Shown here piece by piece: positions 32,288 through 41,002 of a DNA stretch of 51,425 nt. The position numbers and the translations under genes are program-made. Every line of letters begins with the position of its first letter. Position 1 is the stretch's first letter. Source of the stretch: Palsa-739 sp035532535 (lineage in GTDB: Bacteria; Actinomycetota; Thermoleophilia; Gaiellales; Gaiellaceae); assembly GCA_035532535.1 (NCBI GenBank), contig DATKQT010000015.1, forward strand, positions 1 through 51,425. Direction: 5' to 3'. A model generated the notes under the pieces. The model was not told the DNA's origin. It searched no databases and saw nothing but the letters and a program-made list of their open reading frames with translations.

Positions 32288-33232
32288 GTGGAAGCCGCGG
32301 CCGACCTTCCCGCCCGGACACGCGACTACCCGGCGCTCGGCGCCGCAGGCATCACCGTCCTCCTCTGGGGCTCCGCCTTCGTCGGGATCCGCTCCGCGGG
32401 ACGCAGCTACTCGCCCGGCGCATTGTCGCTCGGCCGCCTCGCCGTCGCCGTCACCGCCCTCGCCGCCATCGGCCTCGCGCGCGGCGAGCGCCTCCCGAGC
32501 CGCGAGGCCCTGCGCGAGGTCGGCATCCCGCTCCTCGTCTGCGGGCTGCTGTGGTTCGGCGCGTACAACGTCGCGCTCAACTCAGGAGAGCGGCGCGTCG
32601 ACGCCGGAACGGCTGCCTTGCTCGTCGGCGTCGGGCCGATCCTCATCGCCGTCCTGGCCGGCCTGCTCCTGCGCGAAGGATTCCCGCGCAGCCTCTTCGC
32701 CGGGGTCGGCATCGCCTTCGTCGGCATCGTCGTCATCGCGCTCGCGAGCTCGACGCACACCGCGACGACGACCGGCGTGCTCCTCTGCCTCGCCGCCGCG
32801 GGCGCCTACGCGGCCGGCGTGATCGCGCAAAAGATCGTGTTGCGGCGGCTGACGCCGGTGCAGACGGTCTTCTCCTGCGCCGTCATCGGCACAGTTGCGT
32901 GCGCGGCGTTCGCGCCGCAGCTCGTCCGCGAGCTCGGCTCCGCCCCCGGCGGTTCGACGGGATGGATCACCTACCTCGGCATCGGCCCGACGGCACTGGG
33001 CTTCATCACGTGGGGCTTCGCGCTCTCACGCACCGACGCCGGCCGGCTGGCGGCGACGACATACCTCGTCCCCCCGGTCTCGGTGCTCCTCGGCTGGGCG
33101 TGGCTGAACGAATCGCCGGCGGCGCTCACCTACCTCGGCGGCGCGCTGTGCCTCGCCGGCGTCGCGGTGTCCCGCCGACGGCCGGTACTAGGTACCTGGA
33201 CGTCTGTGTCACGAGATCGCCCGCGAGGTTGA
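32288..33232 (+). CDS. EamA/DMT-family transporter
   Basis: A 10-TM drug/metabolite transporter of about 314 residues built from two EamA repeats (about 14-140 and 158-290), with the repeat ends GTAALLVGVGPILIAVLAGLLL and RLAATTYLVPPVSVLLGWAWLNE. Substrate unknown; relatives export amino acids, nucleosides or amines. The GTG at 32288 begins shortly before TM1. The last 19 or so residues (PVLGTWTSVSRDRPRG) are encoded by the repeat element at 33179, which has replaced or extended the natural C-terminus. The gap upstream to the atp promoter holds no gene. Confidence 0.88.
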   Translation: MEAAADLPARTRDYPALGAAGITVLLWGSAFVGIRSAGRSYSPGALSLGRLAVAVTALAAIGLARGERLPSREALREVGIPLLVCGLLWFGAYNVALNSGERRVDAGTAALLVGVGPILIAVLAGLLLREGFPRSLFAGVGIAFVGIVVIALASSTHTATTTGVLLCLAAAGAYAAGVIAQKIVLRRLTPVQTVFSCAVIGTVACAAFAPQLVRELGSAPGGSTGWITYLGIGPTALGFITWGFALSRTDAGRLAATTYLVPPVSVLLGWAWLNESPAALTYLGGALCLAGVAVSRRRPVLGTWTSVSRDRPRG

Positions 33233-33283
33233 GCGACTCGAATGAGAGTCGTGACACTCTCGTGCCGGTACTAAGTACCGGCC
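33179..33283. repeat. inverted-repeat element (MITE/REP-like pair)
   Basis: Two related 37-38-base units face each other: 33179-33216 (forward) and 33247-33283 (reverse), each opening CCGGTACT at its outer end and containing GTGTCACGA, around a 30-nt spacer. The reverse unit matches the right arm of the palindrome at 25010-25043 (GTACCGGCACGAGAG and GTCACGACT shared). It lies between two convergent genes and may terminate both. Confidence 0.7.
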
Positions 33284-33291
33284 TTTTGGCC

Positions 33292-34443
33292 TCAGGAGGC
33301 CTTCCGCAACGGGTCGCCGGGCTCGCGCCGCCGCTGGTACGGGTTCGCGATCTTGATGATCTCGAGCACGTACACGACGTAAGCGGAGATCGAAAGCGCG
33401 AGTAACGCGATCGCGGCTGCGCCGATCGTCGGCCACACGTGCCACTTGCCGTGCGCATGAATCGGCAGGAAGCGCGTGCCGAGCGCCGCGGCGGCGAGGG
33501 ACAGGCACCAGGCCCAGATCGTCATCGTCGCCTGCGGCTGCGAGAACCCGCGACGCAGGAAGCGATGGTGCAGATGTGCCTGGTCGCCCTCGAACACCCG
33601 CTCGCCGTGCTTCAGCCGCCGCGCGACGACGAACGTCGTGTCCACGATCGGGACGGCGAGCACGAGCAGCGGGAAGAACAGGGCCACGGTCGCCGCCGTC
33701 TTCAGCAAGCCCTGCACCGACACGGCGGCGAGCACGAAGCCGAGCAGAAGCGCGCCGGAGTCGCCCATGAAGATCCGCGCGGGATAGAAGTTGTGCCGCA
33801 GGAAGCCGAGCGACGCGCCGAGCACGATCGCCGACAGCACGGCTGCGTCAGGCTTCCCGAGCGAAAGCGCGATGACGGCGAACGTGCCGCCCGCGATCGC
33901 GGCGACGCCTGCAGCGAGCCCGTCGAGCCCGTCGAGGAAGTTGACCATGTTCATGATCGCGACGATCCACATCACGGTCAGCGGCATGCCGACCCACGCC
34001 GGCAGCGTGTGGATGCCGATCACCGGGAACGTGAAGCGGTCGACCCAGACCCCGAACCCGACGGGGATGGAGGCCGCGAGCACCTGGCCGGCGAGCTTCT
34101 CGAACCAGCGCAGCCCGCGGAAGTCGTCGACCGCGCCGACGGTCACCGCGACCGCCGAGCCGAGGAGCAGGCCACGCGTCTGGTGGCCGAGGTGCAGGAA
34201 CGCGAGCGCCGGCACGAAGATGCCGAGGAAGAGGGCGAGCCCGCCGAGCCGCGGGATCGGGCTGCGGTTGAGCCGCCGGCCTCCGGGCGCGTCGACCGCG
34301 CCGAGGAGCCGAGCCATCCCGCCCACCGCCGGCGTCAGCAGGACGACGATGACGAGGGCGACGAGCGCGCCCCACACGACCTGCAGGTGCTGGTCGAGCT
34401 GGTCGAGGACGTCGTAGTGCGCGGCGGCGGCACCGATCATCAT
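33292..34443 (-). CDS. undecaprenyl-phosphate sugar-1-phosphate transferase (WecA/TagO/MraY family)
   Basis: A 383-residue polytopic membrane enzyme that starts a wall glycopolymer by moving a sugar-1-phosphate (probably GlcNAc) onto undecaprenyl phosphate. Family motifs: VDAPGGRRLNRSPIPRLGG, VGAVDDFRGL, MNMVNFLDGLDGLAAG and RHNFYPARIFMGDSGALLLG. About ten TM helices. MraY is less likely because the location is outside a mur cluster and the HLHHRF motif is of WecA type. With the LCP and sugar-nucleotide genes it points to a wall polymer pathway. Confidence 0.93.
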   Translation of the reverse strand: MMIGAAAAHYDVLDQLDQHLQVVWGALVALVIVVLLTPAVGGMARLLGAVDAPGGRRLNRSPIPRLGGLALFLGIFVPALAFLHLGHQTRGLLLGSAVAVTVGAVDDFRGLRWFEKLAGQVLAASIPVGFGVWVDRFTFPVIGIHTLPAWVGMPLTVMWIVAIMNMVNFLDGLDGLAAGVAAIAGGTFAVIALSLGKPDAAVLSAIVLGASLGFLRHNFYPARIFMGDSGALLLGFVLAAVSVQGLLKTAATVALFFPLLVLAVPIVDTTFVVARRLKHGERVFEGDQAHLHHRFLRRGFSQPQATMTIWAWCLSLAAAALGTRFLPIHAHGKWHVWPTIGAAAIALLALSISAYVVYVLEIIKIANPYQRRREPGDPLRKAS

Positions 34444-34446
34444 GGG

Positions 34447-35085
34447 TTATTTCGTGCCGTAGAGCCGGTCTCCCGCATCGCCGAGGCCCGGGACGATGTA
34501 GCCGCGCTCGTCGAGCCCGCGGTCGAGGGCGGCGCACACGATGTGCACGTCCGGATGCCGCTCGTGCACGTGCTCGACGCCGGGCGGAGCGGCGACGATG
34601 CAGACGAGCGTCACCGACTGCGCACCTGCCTCCTTCACCGCGTCGATCGCCGCCGCACTCGAGTGCCCCGTCGCGAGCATCGGATCGAGCACGATCGCGT
34701 CGCGGTCGGCGAGATCGCTCGGGAGCTTCGAGTAGTACTGCACCGGCTCGAGCGTCTCCTCGTCGCGGTACATGCCGATGAACCCGACGCGCGCGCTCGA
34801 CACGAGCGAGAGCACGCCGTCCAGCATCCCGACACCGGCGCGCAGCACCGGGCAAACCGCGACTTTCTTCCCGGAGATGCGCTGCGCGGTCATCGGCTCG
34901 AGCGGCGTCTCGATGTCGTAGTCCTCGGTGGAGAACTCCTTCGTCGCCTCGTACGTGAGCAGCAGCGTGATCTCGTTCGCGAGCTTGCGGAAGTGGACGG
35001 TCGGAGTCTCCTTGTCGCGCAGGTAGCTCAGCTTGTGCTGGACCAGCGGGTGCTCGACGACGGTGAGGCGACGCGTCTCGATCAC
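34447..35085 (-). CDS. upp: uracil phosphoribosyltransferase
   Basis: Salvages uracil to UMP with PRPP; 212 residues. The PRPP loop is IVLDPMLATGHSSAAAI and the uracil site is GYIVPGLGDAGDRLYG. The GTG start at 35085 overlaps the glyA stop (GTGA) and matches the family N-terminus (LTVVEHPLVQHKLSYLRDKET). Confidence 0.96.
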   Translation of the reverse strand: MIETRRLTVVEHPLVQHKLSYLRDKETPTVHFRKLANEITLLLTYEATKEFSTEDYDIETPLEPMTAQRISGKKVAVCPVLRAGVGMLDGVLSLVSSARVGFIGMYRDEETLEPVQYYSKLPSDLADRDAIVLDPMLATGHSSAAAIDAVKEAGAQSVTLVCIVAAPPGVEHVHERHPDVHIVCAALDRGLDERGYIVPGLGDAGDRLYGTK

Positions 35086-36371
35086 CGGAAGCTCGTGTAG
35101 CCGCGCCAGCCGGGATAGAGCGGCCGCTTCTTGCACAACGTGGCGACGCGTGAGCGCAGGGCGTCGATGTCGGGCGACTCCACCAGCGCCTCCGCGATGA
35201 TGCGGCCGGTCTCGCGGAAGTCGTCCTCGTCGAAGCCGCGCATCGTCATGGCCGGCGTCCCGACGCGCACGCCCGAGGTCACGAAGGGCGAGCGCTCGTC
35301 GAAGGGGACGGTGTTGCGATTGACCGTCACGTTCGCCTCGGCGAGGCGCTCCTCCGCGTCCTTGCCCGTCCAGTCGGACGCACGCAGATCGATGAGCAGC
35401 AGATGGGTGTCCGTGCCGCCGGTGACGAGCTCGAGCCCGCTTTCCAGCAGCGCCTCGCCGAGCGCGTCGGCGTTCGCGCGGATTTGCGACTGGTAGGAGC
35501 GGAAGGCGTCTGACATCGCGATGTGGAAGCACGTCGCCTTCGCCGCAATCGTGTGCATGAGCGGGCCGCCCTGCATGCCCGGCATCACCGCGCTGTCGAG
35601 CGCCTTCGCGTGCTCCTCGCGGCAGAGGACGAAACCGCCGCGCGGACCGGCAAGCGTCTTGTGCGTCGTCGACGAGACGAAGTCGCAATGCTCGACCGGG
35701 CTCGGCACGAGACCGGCGGCGACGAGCCCGGCAAAGTGCGCCATGTCGCAGAGCAGCAGCGCGCCGACTTCGTCCGCGATCGCGCGGAATCGGTCGGCCT
35801 CGACGGTGCGCGGATACGCGGAGCCGCCGCAGACGATCACCTTCGGCCGCGCCTCCTTCGCCAGGCGCAGCACCTCGTCGTAGTCGACCGTCATCGTCTC
35901 GCGCGAGACTCCGTAATGGACGACGTTGTAGAGCCGGCCGGAGAAGTTGACCTTGTGACCATGCGTCAGGTGGCCGCCCTGGTCGAGCCGTAGCGCCAGG
36001 AGCGTGTCGCCGGGCTCCATCGTGGCCGCGTACACCGCCATGTTCGTCTGGGCGCCCGCGTGCGGCTGGACGTTGGCGTGCTCGGCGCCGAACAGCGCCT
36101 TCGCGCGGTCGATCGCGAGCTCCTCGATCTCGTCCACGACCTCGCAGCCGCCGTAGTAGCGGCGTCCGGGATACCCCTCGGCGTACTTGTTCGTCGGCAC
36201 CGACCCGACCGCCTCGAACACCGCCGGCCAGGTGAAGTTCTCGGACGCGATCAGCTCCAGCTGCCCCCGCTCGCGCTCCAGCTCCCTCGTCAGAAGCGAT
36301 GCGATGTCGGGATCGACGTCCGCGAGGCCCGCGGTCTTCAGGTGCTCGAATGTCTCCTGGGCCAGCGCCAT
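35082..36371 (-). CDS. glyA: serine hydroxymethyltransferase
   Basis: Interconverts serine and glycine with tetrahydrofolate, supplying one-carbon units used by metH. The 429 residues include the PLP Lys in SSTTHKTLAGPRGG, the folate/PLP segment ELIASENFTWPAVFEAVGS, and NKYAEGYPGRRYYGG. ATG 36371 was chosen over an in-frame start at 36404 because TACCAT lies seven nt before it, a leaderless layout. Confidence 0.97.
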   Translation of the reverse strand: MALAQETFEHLKTAGLADVDPDIASLLTRELERERGQLELIASENFTWPAVFEAVGSVPTNKYAEGYPGRRYYGGCEVVDEIEELAIDRAKALFGAEHANVQPHAGAQTNMAVYAATMEPGDTLLALRLDQGGHLTHGHKVNFSGRLYNVVHYGVSRETMTVDYDEVLRLAKEARPKVIVCGGSAYPRTVEADRFRAIADEVGALLLCDMAHFAGLVAAGLVPSPVEHCDFVSSTTHKTLAGPRGGFVLCREEHAKALDSAVMPGMQGGPLMHTIAAKATCFHIAMSDAFRSYQSQIRANADALGEALLESGLELVTGGTDTHLLLIDLRASDWTGKDAEERLAEANVTVNRNTVPFDERSPFVTSGVRVGTPAMTMRGFDEDDFRETGRIIAEALVESPDIDALRSRVATLCKKRPLYPGWRGYTSFR

Positions 36372-36378
36372 CGGGAGG

Positions 36379-36384
36379 ATGGTA
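36379..36384 (-). promoter_or_regulatory. leaderless-type -10 (TACCAT) for glyA
   Basis: TACCAT, seven nt spacer (CCTCCCG), ATG at 36371. Confidence 0.45.
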
Positions 36385-36427
36385 ACCAGTCCTCCAGCGA
36401 TCACGAGTTCAGGCCGATAGACAGGAG

Positions 36428-37828
36428 GTGGGCGTCCTCCGACTTCTCGCGGTCCTCGCGACCGCCCTCGTCTTCACGCCTGCCGCGTTCGCCGGCCCCA
36501 ACCTCTTCATTGGGGCCGCCGAGGACGGCGCAGTCTGGGGCGACCCGACCACGCAGATGAACCTCGCCCAGCAGGCCGGCTTCGACTCGATCCGCATGAC
36601 GGCGCAGTGGGTGTCGGGCAACACGCAGCTCGATCCGATCATCGCCGCGAAGCTCCGGAACGCGGCGGCCGCCGCCGAGGCGCGCGGGATCAGGCCGGTG
36701 GTCTCGATCTACAACGTGAACTCGATCCAGGCGCCGGAGGATCCGATCCTCCAGTCGGAGTTCGCGACCTTCGCGCAAAACGTCGTCCTCGCGCTCCCGA
36801 GCGTCACGACGTTCATCGTCGGCAACGAGCCCAACTCGTCCTATTACTGGCAGCCGCAGTTCGACACGCGGGGCGCCGACATCGCGGCGACCGCCTACGA
36901 GGCGCTGCTCGCGGACACCTACGACTCCATCAAGGCCGTCCGGCCGAACGTGACCGTCATCGGCGGGGCGCTCGACTCGCACGGGACCGACAACCCGAAG
37001 AACCGTCCCTCCCACTCGCCCATCGTGTTCATCCGCGACATGGGCCGCGCGTACCGGGCGAGCAAGCGAACGCGGCCGATCATGGACGTCTTCGACGAGC
37101 ACATCTACGGCGACAACTCCTCGATGCCGCCGAGCATGTCGCACCCGAACTCGACCACGATCACCGAGGGCGACTATCCGACGCTCGTCGCCGCGCTCGG
37201 CCAGGCCTTCGACGGCACGGCTCAGCCCGGCTCGACGCTGCCGATCGTGTACGGCGAGTACGGCGTCGAATCCGTCATACCGCCGAACGAGGCGCCGAAC
37301 TACACCGGCCACGAGGTCGCGGCTGCGAAGCCCGTGGACGAGACGACGCAGGCGGCCTACTACATCCAGGCGATCAAGCTCGCGATGTGCCAGCCGAACG
37401 TCGTCGGGATCATGCTCTTCCACGTCGAGGACGAGGCCGGGCTCCCCGGCTGGCAGTCGGGGCTCTTCTACGCCGACGGGACGCCGAAGTCGTCGCTCGA
37501 CCCCGTGCGGACCGCGATGGCCGCGGCGCGCGCAGGGACGCTGACGCCATGCCCCGACACAACCGCGCCCACGGTGAGCGTCGCATCGGTCGCGAACGGG
37601 ATGCTCATCGCCCAGGCGACCGACGACGTCGGCGTCGCCAAGGTCGAGCTGTATGCGAACGGCGTCCTCATCGGGACCGACTACGCGGCGCCGTACACGT
37701 TCTCGCTCGCGATCCTGCCCAAGGGGAGCTTCAACCTCGTGGTGAAGGCGTATGACGCCGCCGGGAACGTCGGCCAGGCTACTGTCGCGCTGCGCCTTCG
37801 CGCAACACAAGCGGCTCATCGCCGGTGA
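36428..37828 (+). CDS. secreted glycoside-hydrolase-like protein with C-terminal Ig-like domain
   Basis: A 466-residue exported protein. A signal peptide (about 1-22, ending AAFA) is followed by a TIM-barrel domain of clan GH-A type. The likely acid/base is Glu134 in FIVGNEPNSSYYW and the likely nucleophile Glu277 in PIVYGEYGVES. A C-terminal Ig-like domain (about 380-460) has the typical DTTAPTVSV opening and YDAAGNVG ending. Substrate unknown; plausible targets are plant or bacterial polysaccharides. GTG start directly after GGAG, with unusually short spacing, so the start is uncertain. The last 50 bp overlap the convergent tsaC gene. Confidence 0.82.
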   Translation: MGVLRLLAVLATALVFTPAAFAGPNLFIGAAEDGAVWGDPTTQMNLAQQAGFDSIRMTAQWVSGNTQLDPIIAAKLRNAAAAAEARGIRPVVSIYNVNSIQAPEDPILQSEFATFAQNVVLALPSVTTFIVGNEPNSSYYWQPQFDTRGADIAATAYEALLADTYDSIKAVRPNVTVIGGALDSHGTDNPKNRPSHSPIVFIRDMGRAYRASKRTRPIMDVFDEHIYGDNSSMPPSMSHPNSTTITEGDYPTLVAALGQAFDGTAQPGSTLPIVYGEYGVESVIPPNEAPNYTGHEVAAAKPVDETTQAAYYIQAIKLAMCQPNVVGIMLFHVEDEAGLPGWQSGLFYADGTPKSSLDPVRTAMAAARAGTLTPCPDTTAPTVSVASVANGMLIAQATDDVGVAKVELYANGVLIGTDYAAPYTFSLAILPKGSFNLVVKAYDAAGNVGQATVALRLRATQAAHRR

Positions 37829-38339
37829 GGTCGAGCACCGTCGACGGCGTGCCCGGTAGCTCGCCGGCGTCGATGACGGCACCGCACGCATTCCGGATCT
37901 CCTCCGGGATGTCCTGAACCCGGCGCGGATTCGGCCCGCCCGCCGCGTTCGCACTCGTCGCGCACACCACGCCCACCTCGCGCAGCACCTCCGCCGCCTC
38001 TGGTGGCAGCTCCGCGATGCGGACACCGATCGCCGTCGGATTGTCGCCCGTGAGCCAGGGGAAGCGTCGGGACGGGTTCGGGACGATGAGCGTGTACGGC
38101 CCCGGCAGCAAGCCTTCGGTCAGCGTCGCGTCGAGCTCGGGGAGCACGTGCAGGAGCGCATCGAGATCGGCCGCCAGCAGGGCGATCGGCTTCGACCGGT
38201 CCCGCCCCTTCAGGCGGAAGATGCGCTCGACCGGCTCGGGCCGGAACGGCAAAGCGCACAGGCCGTAGACCGTGTCCGTCGGCAGGATCACCGGCCGACG
38301 CGCGCGGAGTGCGGCGACGGCTGCATGCACCGTGTTCAA
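37779..38339 (-). CDS. tsaC: L-threonylcarbamoyladenylate synthase (TsaC/YwlC/Sua5 family)
   Basis: Makes the threonylcarbamoyl-AMP used for tRNA t6A37. The 186 residues have the YrdC fold signatures LPTDTVYGLCALP, RIFRLKGRDRSKPIALL, LLPGPYTLIV and VCATSANAAGGPNP. It starts with TTG overlapping the prmC stop (TTGA), with AAGGAG four nt upstream. It completes a prfA-prmC-tsaC translation operon, an arrangement common in Gram-positives. Confidence 0.94.
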   Translation of the reverse strand: MNTVHAAVAALRARRPVILPTDTVYGLCALPFRPEPVERIFRLKGRDRSKPIALLAADLDALLHVLPELDATLTEGLLPGPYTLIVPNPSRRFPWLTGDNPTAIGVRIAELPPEAAEVLREVGVVCATSANAAGGPNPRRVQDIPEEIRNACGAVIDAGELPGTPSTVLDLTGDEPLVLREGAARQ

Positions 38340-39115
38340 CGTTCTCCTTCCACGACTCTTGCAATCCCGCTCAAATCTGCCGTAATCCTGACGTTTCTGT
38401 ATGCGAGTGCCTCGAGCACCGCAGCGACCTGCTCTGCCTGGCCCGCGCCGACCTCGAGCACGAGGGCGCGCGTGCGGGCACCTTCGGCGAGCCGCTCGTG
38501 CAGGCCCGAGCCGACGAGCGCCATCTCGGGCTCGAAGCGCAGCTCCGGCTGGAGGCCGTCGAGCGTGTCGACGTACGGCGGGTTGGAGACGACGAGGTCC
38601 CAGCCGTCCTCCGCCGCCTCGAAACCGCCGAAGCGCAGGTCGACGTCGAGGCCGAGCCGGTCCGCGTTCTCGCGCGCGAGCGCGAGCGCCGCCTCCGACT
38701 CGTCGACGCCGGTCACGTGCGCGTCGGGGCGCTCGTCCTTGAGCGCGAGCGCGATCGCGCCGGAGCCGACACCGACGTCGAGGACGCGCGGCTCCTGCAT
38801 CCCGTCGAGCAGCGCCAGCGCGCGTTCGACGACGACCTCCGTCTCGGGCCGCGGAACAAGTGCACGCGCGTCGGTCTTCAGCGTCAGCCGGCGGAAGCCC
38901 CAATCGCCGAGGACGTACGCGAGCGGTTCGCGATGCTCCCGTCTCACGAGCAGCGGCTCGAGCCCGTGGACTTCGCGGTCGAGGTCGGCGTAGAGCTGCG
39001 TGCGCGAGACGCCGAGCACGTGTGCGACGAGCAGCTCCGCATCCACACGCGGCGTATCGACCCCCGCGGCGGCGAGACGTTGCTCGGCGTCCGCGATGGC
39101 CTCGCGAACGGTCAC
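38336..39115 (-). CDS. prmC: release factor glutamine methyltransferase
   Basis: Methylates the GGQ glutamine of RF1 and RF2, both encoded in this window. The 259 residues have an N-terminal helical domain, the SAM motif VLDVGVGSGAIALAL, and the catalytic VVSNPPYVD. The GTG start overlaps the prfA stop (GTGA). Confidence 0.96.
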   Translation of the reverse strand: MTVREAIADAEQRLAAAGVDTPRVDAELLVAHVLGVSRTQLYADLDREVHGLEPLLVRREHREPLAYVLGDWGFRRLTLKTDARALVPRPETEVVVERALALLDGMQEPRVLDVGVGSGAIALALKDERPDAHVTGVDESEAALALARENADRLGLDVDLRFGGFEAAEDGWDLVVSNPPYVDTLDGLQPELRFEPEMALVGSGLHERLAEGARTRALVLEVGAGQAEQVAAVLEALAYRNVRITADLSGIARVVEGER

Positions 39116-40152
39116 GCGAGCGCGCGCTGCCGCTCTTCCGCCGTCAGCGCTTCGGTGAAGGGCTCGAGCTCGCCCTGCAGGACGCGGTCGAGCTGGTGCT
39201 GCGTCAGCTTGATGCGATGGTCGGTGACGCGGTTCTCCGGGAAGTTGTAGGTGCGGATCTTCTCCGCGCGCGCGCCGGTGCCGATCTGCAGGCTCCGCGT
39301 CGCGTCGAGCTCTGCGCGCTGCCGCTCCAGCTCGCGTTCGTACAGCCGCGCACGGAGAACCCGCATCGCCTTGTCCTTGTTCTGGAGTTGCGATTTCTCG
39401 TCCTGCATCGAGACGACGACACCGGTCGGCAGGTGGGTGATGCGCACCGCGGAGTCGGTCGTGTTCACCGACTGGCCTCCGGGACCGGTCGAGCGGTACA
39501 CGTCGATCTTCAGGTCGTTCGGATCGATGTCGATCTCGACTTCCTCCGCTTCCGGCATGACGGCGACGGTCGCAGTCGACGTGTGGATACGGCCCTGGCT
39601 CTCGGTCTCGGGGACGCGTTGCACGCGGTGCGTGCCGCCCTCGTACTTGAAGATGGAGTAGGCCCCGTCGCCCTTGATGGCGAACGTGACCTCTTTGTAG
39701 CCGCCGCCGTCGCTCGGGCTCGAGCCGAGCTCCTCGACCTTGAACCCGCGCTGCTCGGCGTAGCGGGCGAGCATGCGGTAGATGTCGCCGGCCCACAGCG
39801 CTGCCTCGTCGCCGCCGACGCCCTGCCGGACTTCGAGGATGACGTCCTTGCGATCGGCGGGATCGGTCGGGACGAGCGCGCGGCGGAGCTCCTGTTCGAG
39901 GTGTGTCGTGCGCTCCTCCAGCTCGGGCACGAGCTCGCGCAGATCGGAGTCCTCGCGCGCGGCCTCGAGGTCGTCGCGGGCGGCGCGCCACTCCTGGGCG
40001 AGACGATGCGGCGCCTCCAGCTCCTTCAGGCGGCGTCCAACGTCGGCCGCCTCGCGGCGGTCGTTGTGCAGCGTCGGATCGGACATGCGCGTCTGCGTCT
40101 CCGCGTAGTTGCGCTCGATCTCGTCGACGAGGTTGTCCAGCGTGGCATCCAT
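39112..40152 (-). CDS. prfA: peptide chain release factor 1
   Basis: Reads UAG and UAA. The 346 residues include the codon-recognition PxT tripeptide (RVPETESQGRIH) and the GGQ loop (RSTGPGGQSVNTTDSA). It is first in the prfA-prmC-tsaC unit. TACCCT at 40170-40165 lies 12 nt before the ATG and is a probable -10. Confidence 0.97.
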   Translation of the reverse strand: MDATLDNLVDEIERNYAETQTRMSDPTLHNDRREAADVGRRLKELEAPHRLAQEWRAARDDLEAAREDSDLRELVPELEERTTHLEQELRRALVPTDPADRKDVILEVRQGVGGDEAALWAGDIYRMLARYAEQRGFKVEELGSSPSDGGGYKEVTFAIKGDGAYSIFKYEGGTHRVQRVPETESQGRIHTSTATVAVMPEAEEVEIDIDPNDLKIDVYRSTGPGGQSVNTTDSAVRITHLPTGVVVSMQDEKSQLQNKDKAMRVLRARLYERELERQRAELDATRSLQIGTGARAEKIRTYNFPENRVTDHRIKLTQHQLDRVLQGELEPFTEALTAEERQRALA

Positions 40153-40170
40153 GTTTCACCGCACAGGGTA

Positions 40171-40316
40171 GTGGCCCAACAGGCCACGACTGGGGCCAGG
40201 CCCCGATACGTCGGTGTCACGACGGTGTTGCGATTCGATCGGTGCGCCTCATGTACATAGGCGGTGGCCGCCACCCGTGCGCCTTTCTTCACACATCCAT
40301 AACGGGGCCTGGCCCC
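40171..40316. repeat. cluster of four REP-like palindromes
   Basis: The 211-nt divergent gap between prfA and the next gene holds GTGGCC-CAACA-GGCCAC (40171-40187), GGGGCCAGGCCCC (40192-40204), GGTGGCCGCCACC (40263-40275) and GGGGCCTGGCCCC (40304-40316). The second and fourth are reverse complements, making a 125-nt inverted pair; GTGTCACGA motifs resemble those in the other repeats. No ORF of interest. Confidence 0.7.
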
Positions 40317-40350
40317 GGACGTGTCTTGGGGGGTCACGAGGACGGACGGG

Positions 40351-40356
40351 TAGCGT
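40351..40356 (+). promoter_or_regulatory. leaderless-type -10 (TAGCGT)
   Basis: TAGCGT, seven nt spacer (TCCTTCC), GTG start at 40364; no ribosome binding site. Confidence 0.5.
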
Positions 40357-40363
40357 TCCTTCC

Positions 40364-41002
40364 GTGGAGCTCGTCGAAGCCCCGACGCTCGGCGATGCGT
40401 GGCTCGAGGTCGCGCGGCGGATCGTCGCGCGCGGCTCAGACGCCGTGTGGGACGGCGCACCCACGCGTGAGCTCGCGCTCCTGACGCTCGCGGTCGCGCA
40501 GCCGGATCCCGCCGACGCGTTGATCGGCGAGCTGGGAGACCCGGAGTGGCTGCGGTGGATGCACGAGAACTTCTTCGTGCAGAAGACCGTGCCCGAGCTC
40601 GGCGGCGCGGCGAGCTATGCCGTGCGGCTCTTCAACTACGAGGGCGGCGGGCGCGACCAGATCGCATGGGTGGTCGAGCGGCTACGCGCGAACCCGGAGT
40701 GCCGAGACGCGACCATCACGACGCTCCAGCCGCACACGGACACGACGTACATCCCCTGCGTCAGCGTGCTCGACTTCTGGCTGCGCGACGGCGCGGTCGA
40801 GCTGATCGTCTACGCGCACAGCCTCGACTTCGGGAAGAAGGCCTACGGCAACCTCGTCGAGCTGGCGGCGCTGCAGACGCACGTCGCGGCCGAGCTCGGC
40901 GCGCAGGTCGGCCGGCTCGTCCTGCACGTGAAGACGGCGCACGTGTACGAGCCGGAGCTCGAGCTGATGGCCTCGCTTACGCGAGACGCGCTTCGAGCGT
41001 GA
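40364..41002 (+). CDS. divergent thymidylate-synthase-fold protein
   Basis: A 212-residue protein resembling the archaeal-type and hydroxymethylase branch of the thymidylate synthase superfamily. Cys132 in TTYIPCVSVLDFWLRDG aligns with the catalytic Cys, Ser153 and Asp155 in YAHSLDFGKKAYGN with the RSxD segment, Asn163 with the base-sensing Asn, and TAHVYEPELE with the HIY motif. The Arg of RSxD that binds phosphate is Ala-His here, so dUMP chemistry is doubtful; it might act on another nucleotide or be non-catalytic. It is shorter than bacterial ThyA (about 264). The end overlaps the convergent OsmC gene by 26 bp. Confidence 0.68.
   Translation: MELVEAPTLGDAWLEVARRIVARGSDAVWDGAPTRELALLTLAVAQPDPADALIGELGDPEWLRWMHENFFVQKTVPELGGAASYAVRLFNYEGGGRDQIAWVVERLRANPECRDATITTLQPHTDTTYIPCVSVLDFWLRDGAVELIVYAHSLDFGKKAYGNLVELAALQTHVAAELGAQVGRLVLHVKTAHVYEPELELMASLTRDALRA

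Noticed and set aside
40171..40316. CRISPR-like repeat array
   Set aside because: The palindromes differ from each other, are irregularly spaced and have no cas genes nearby.
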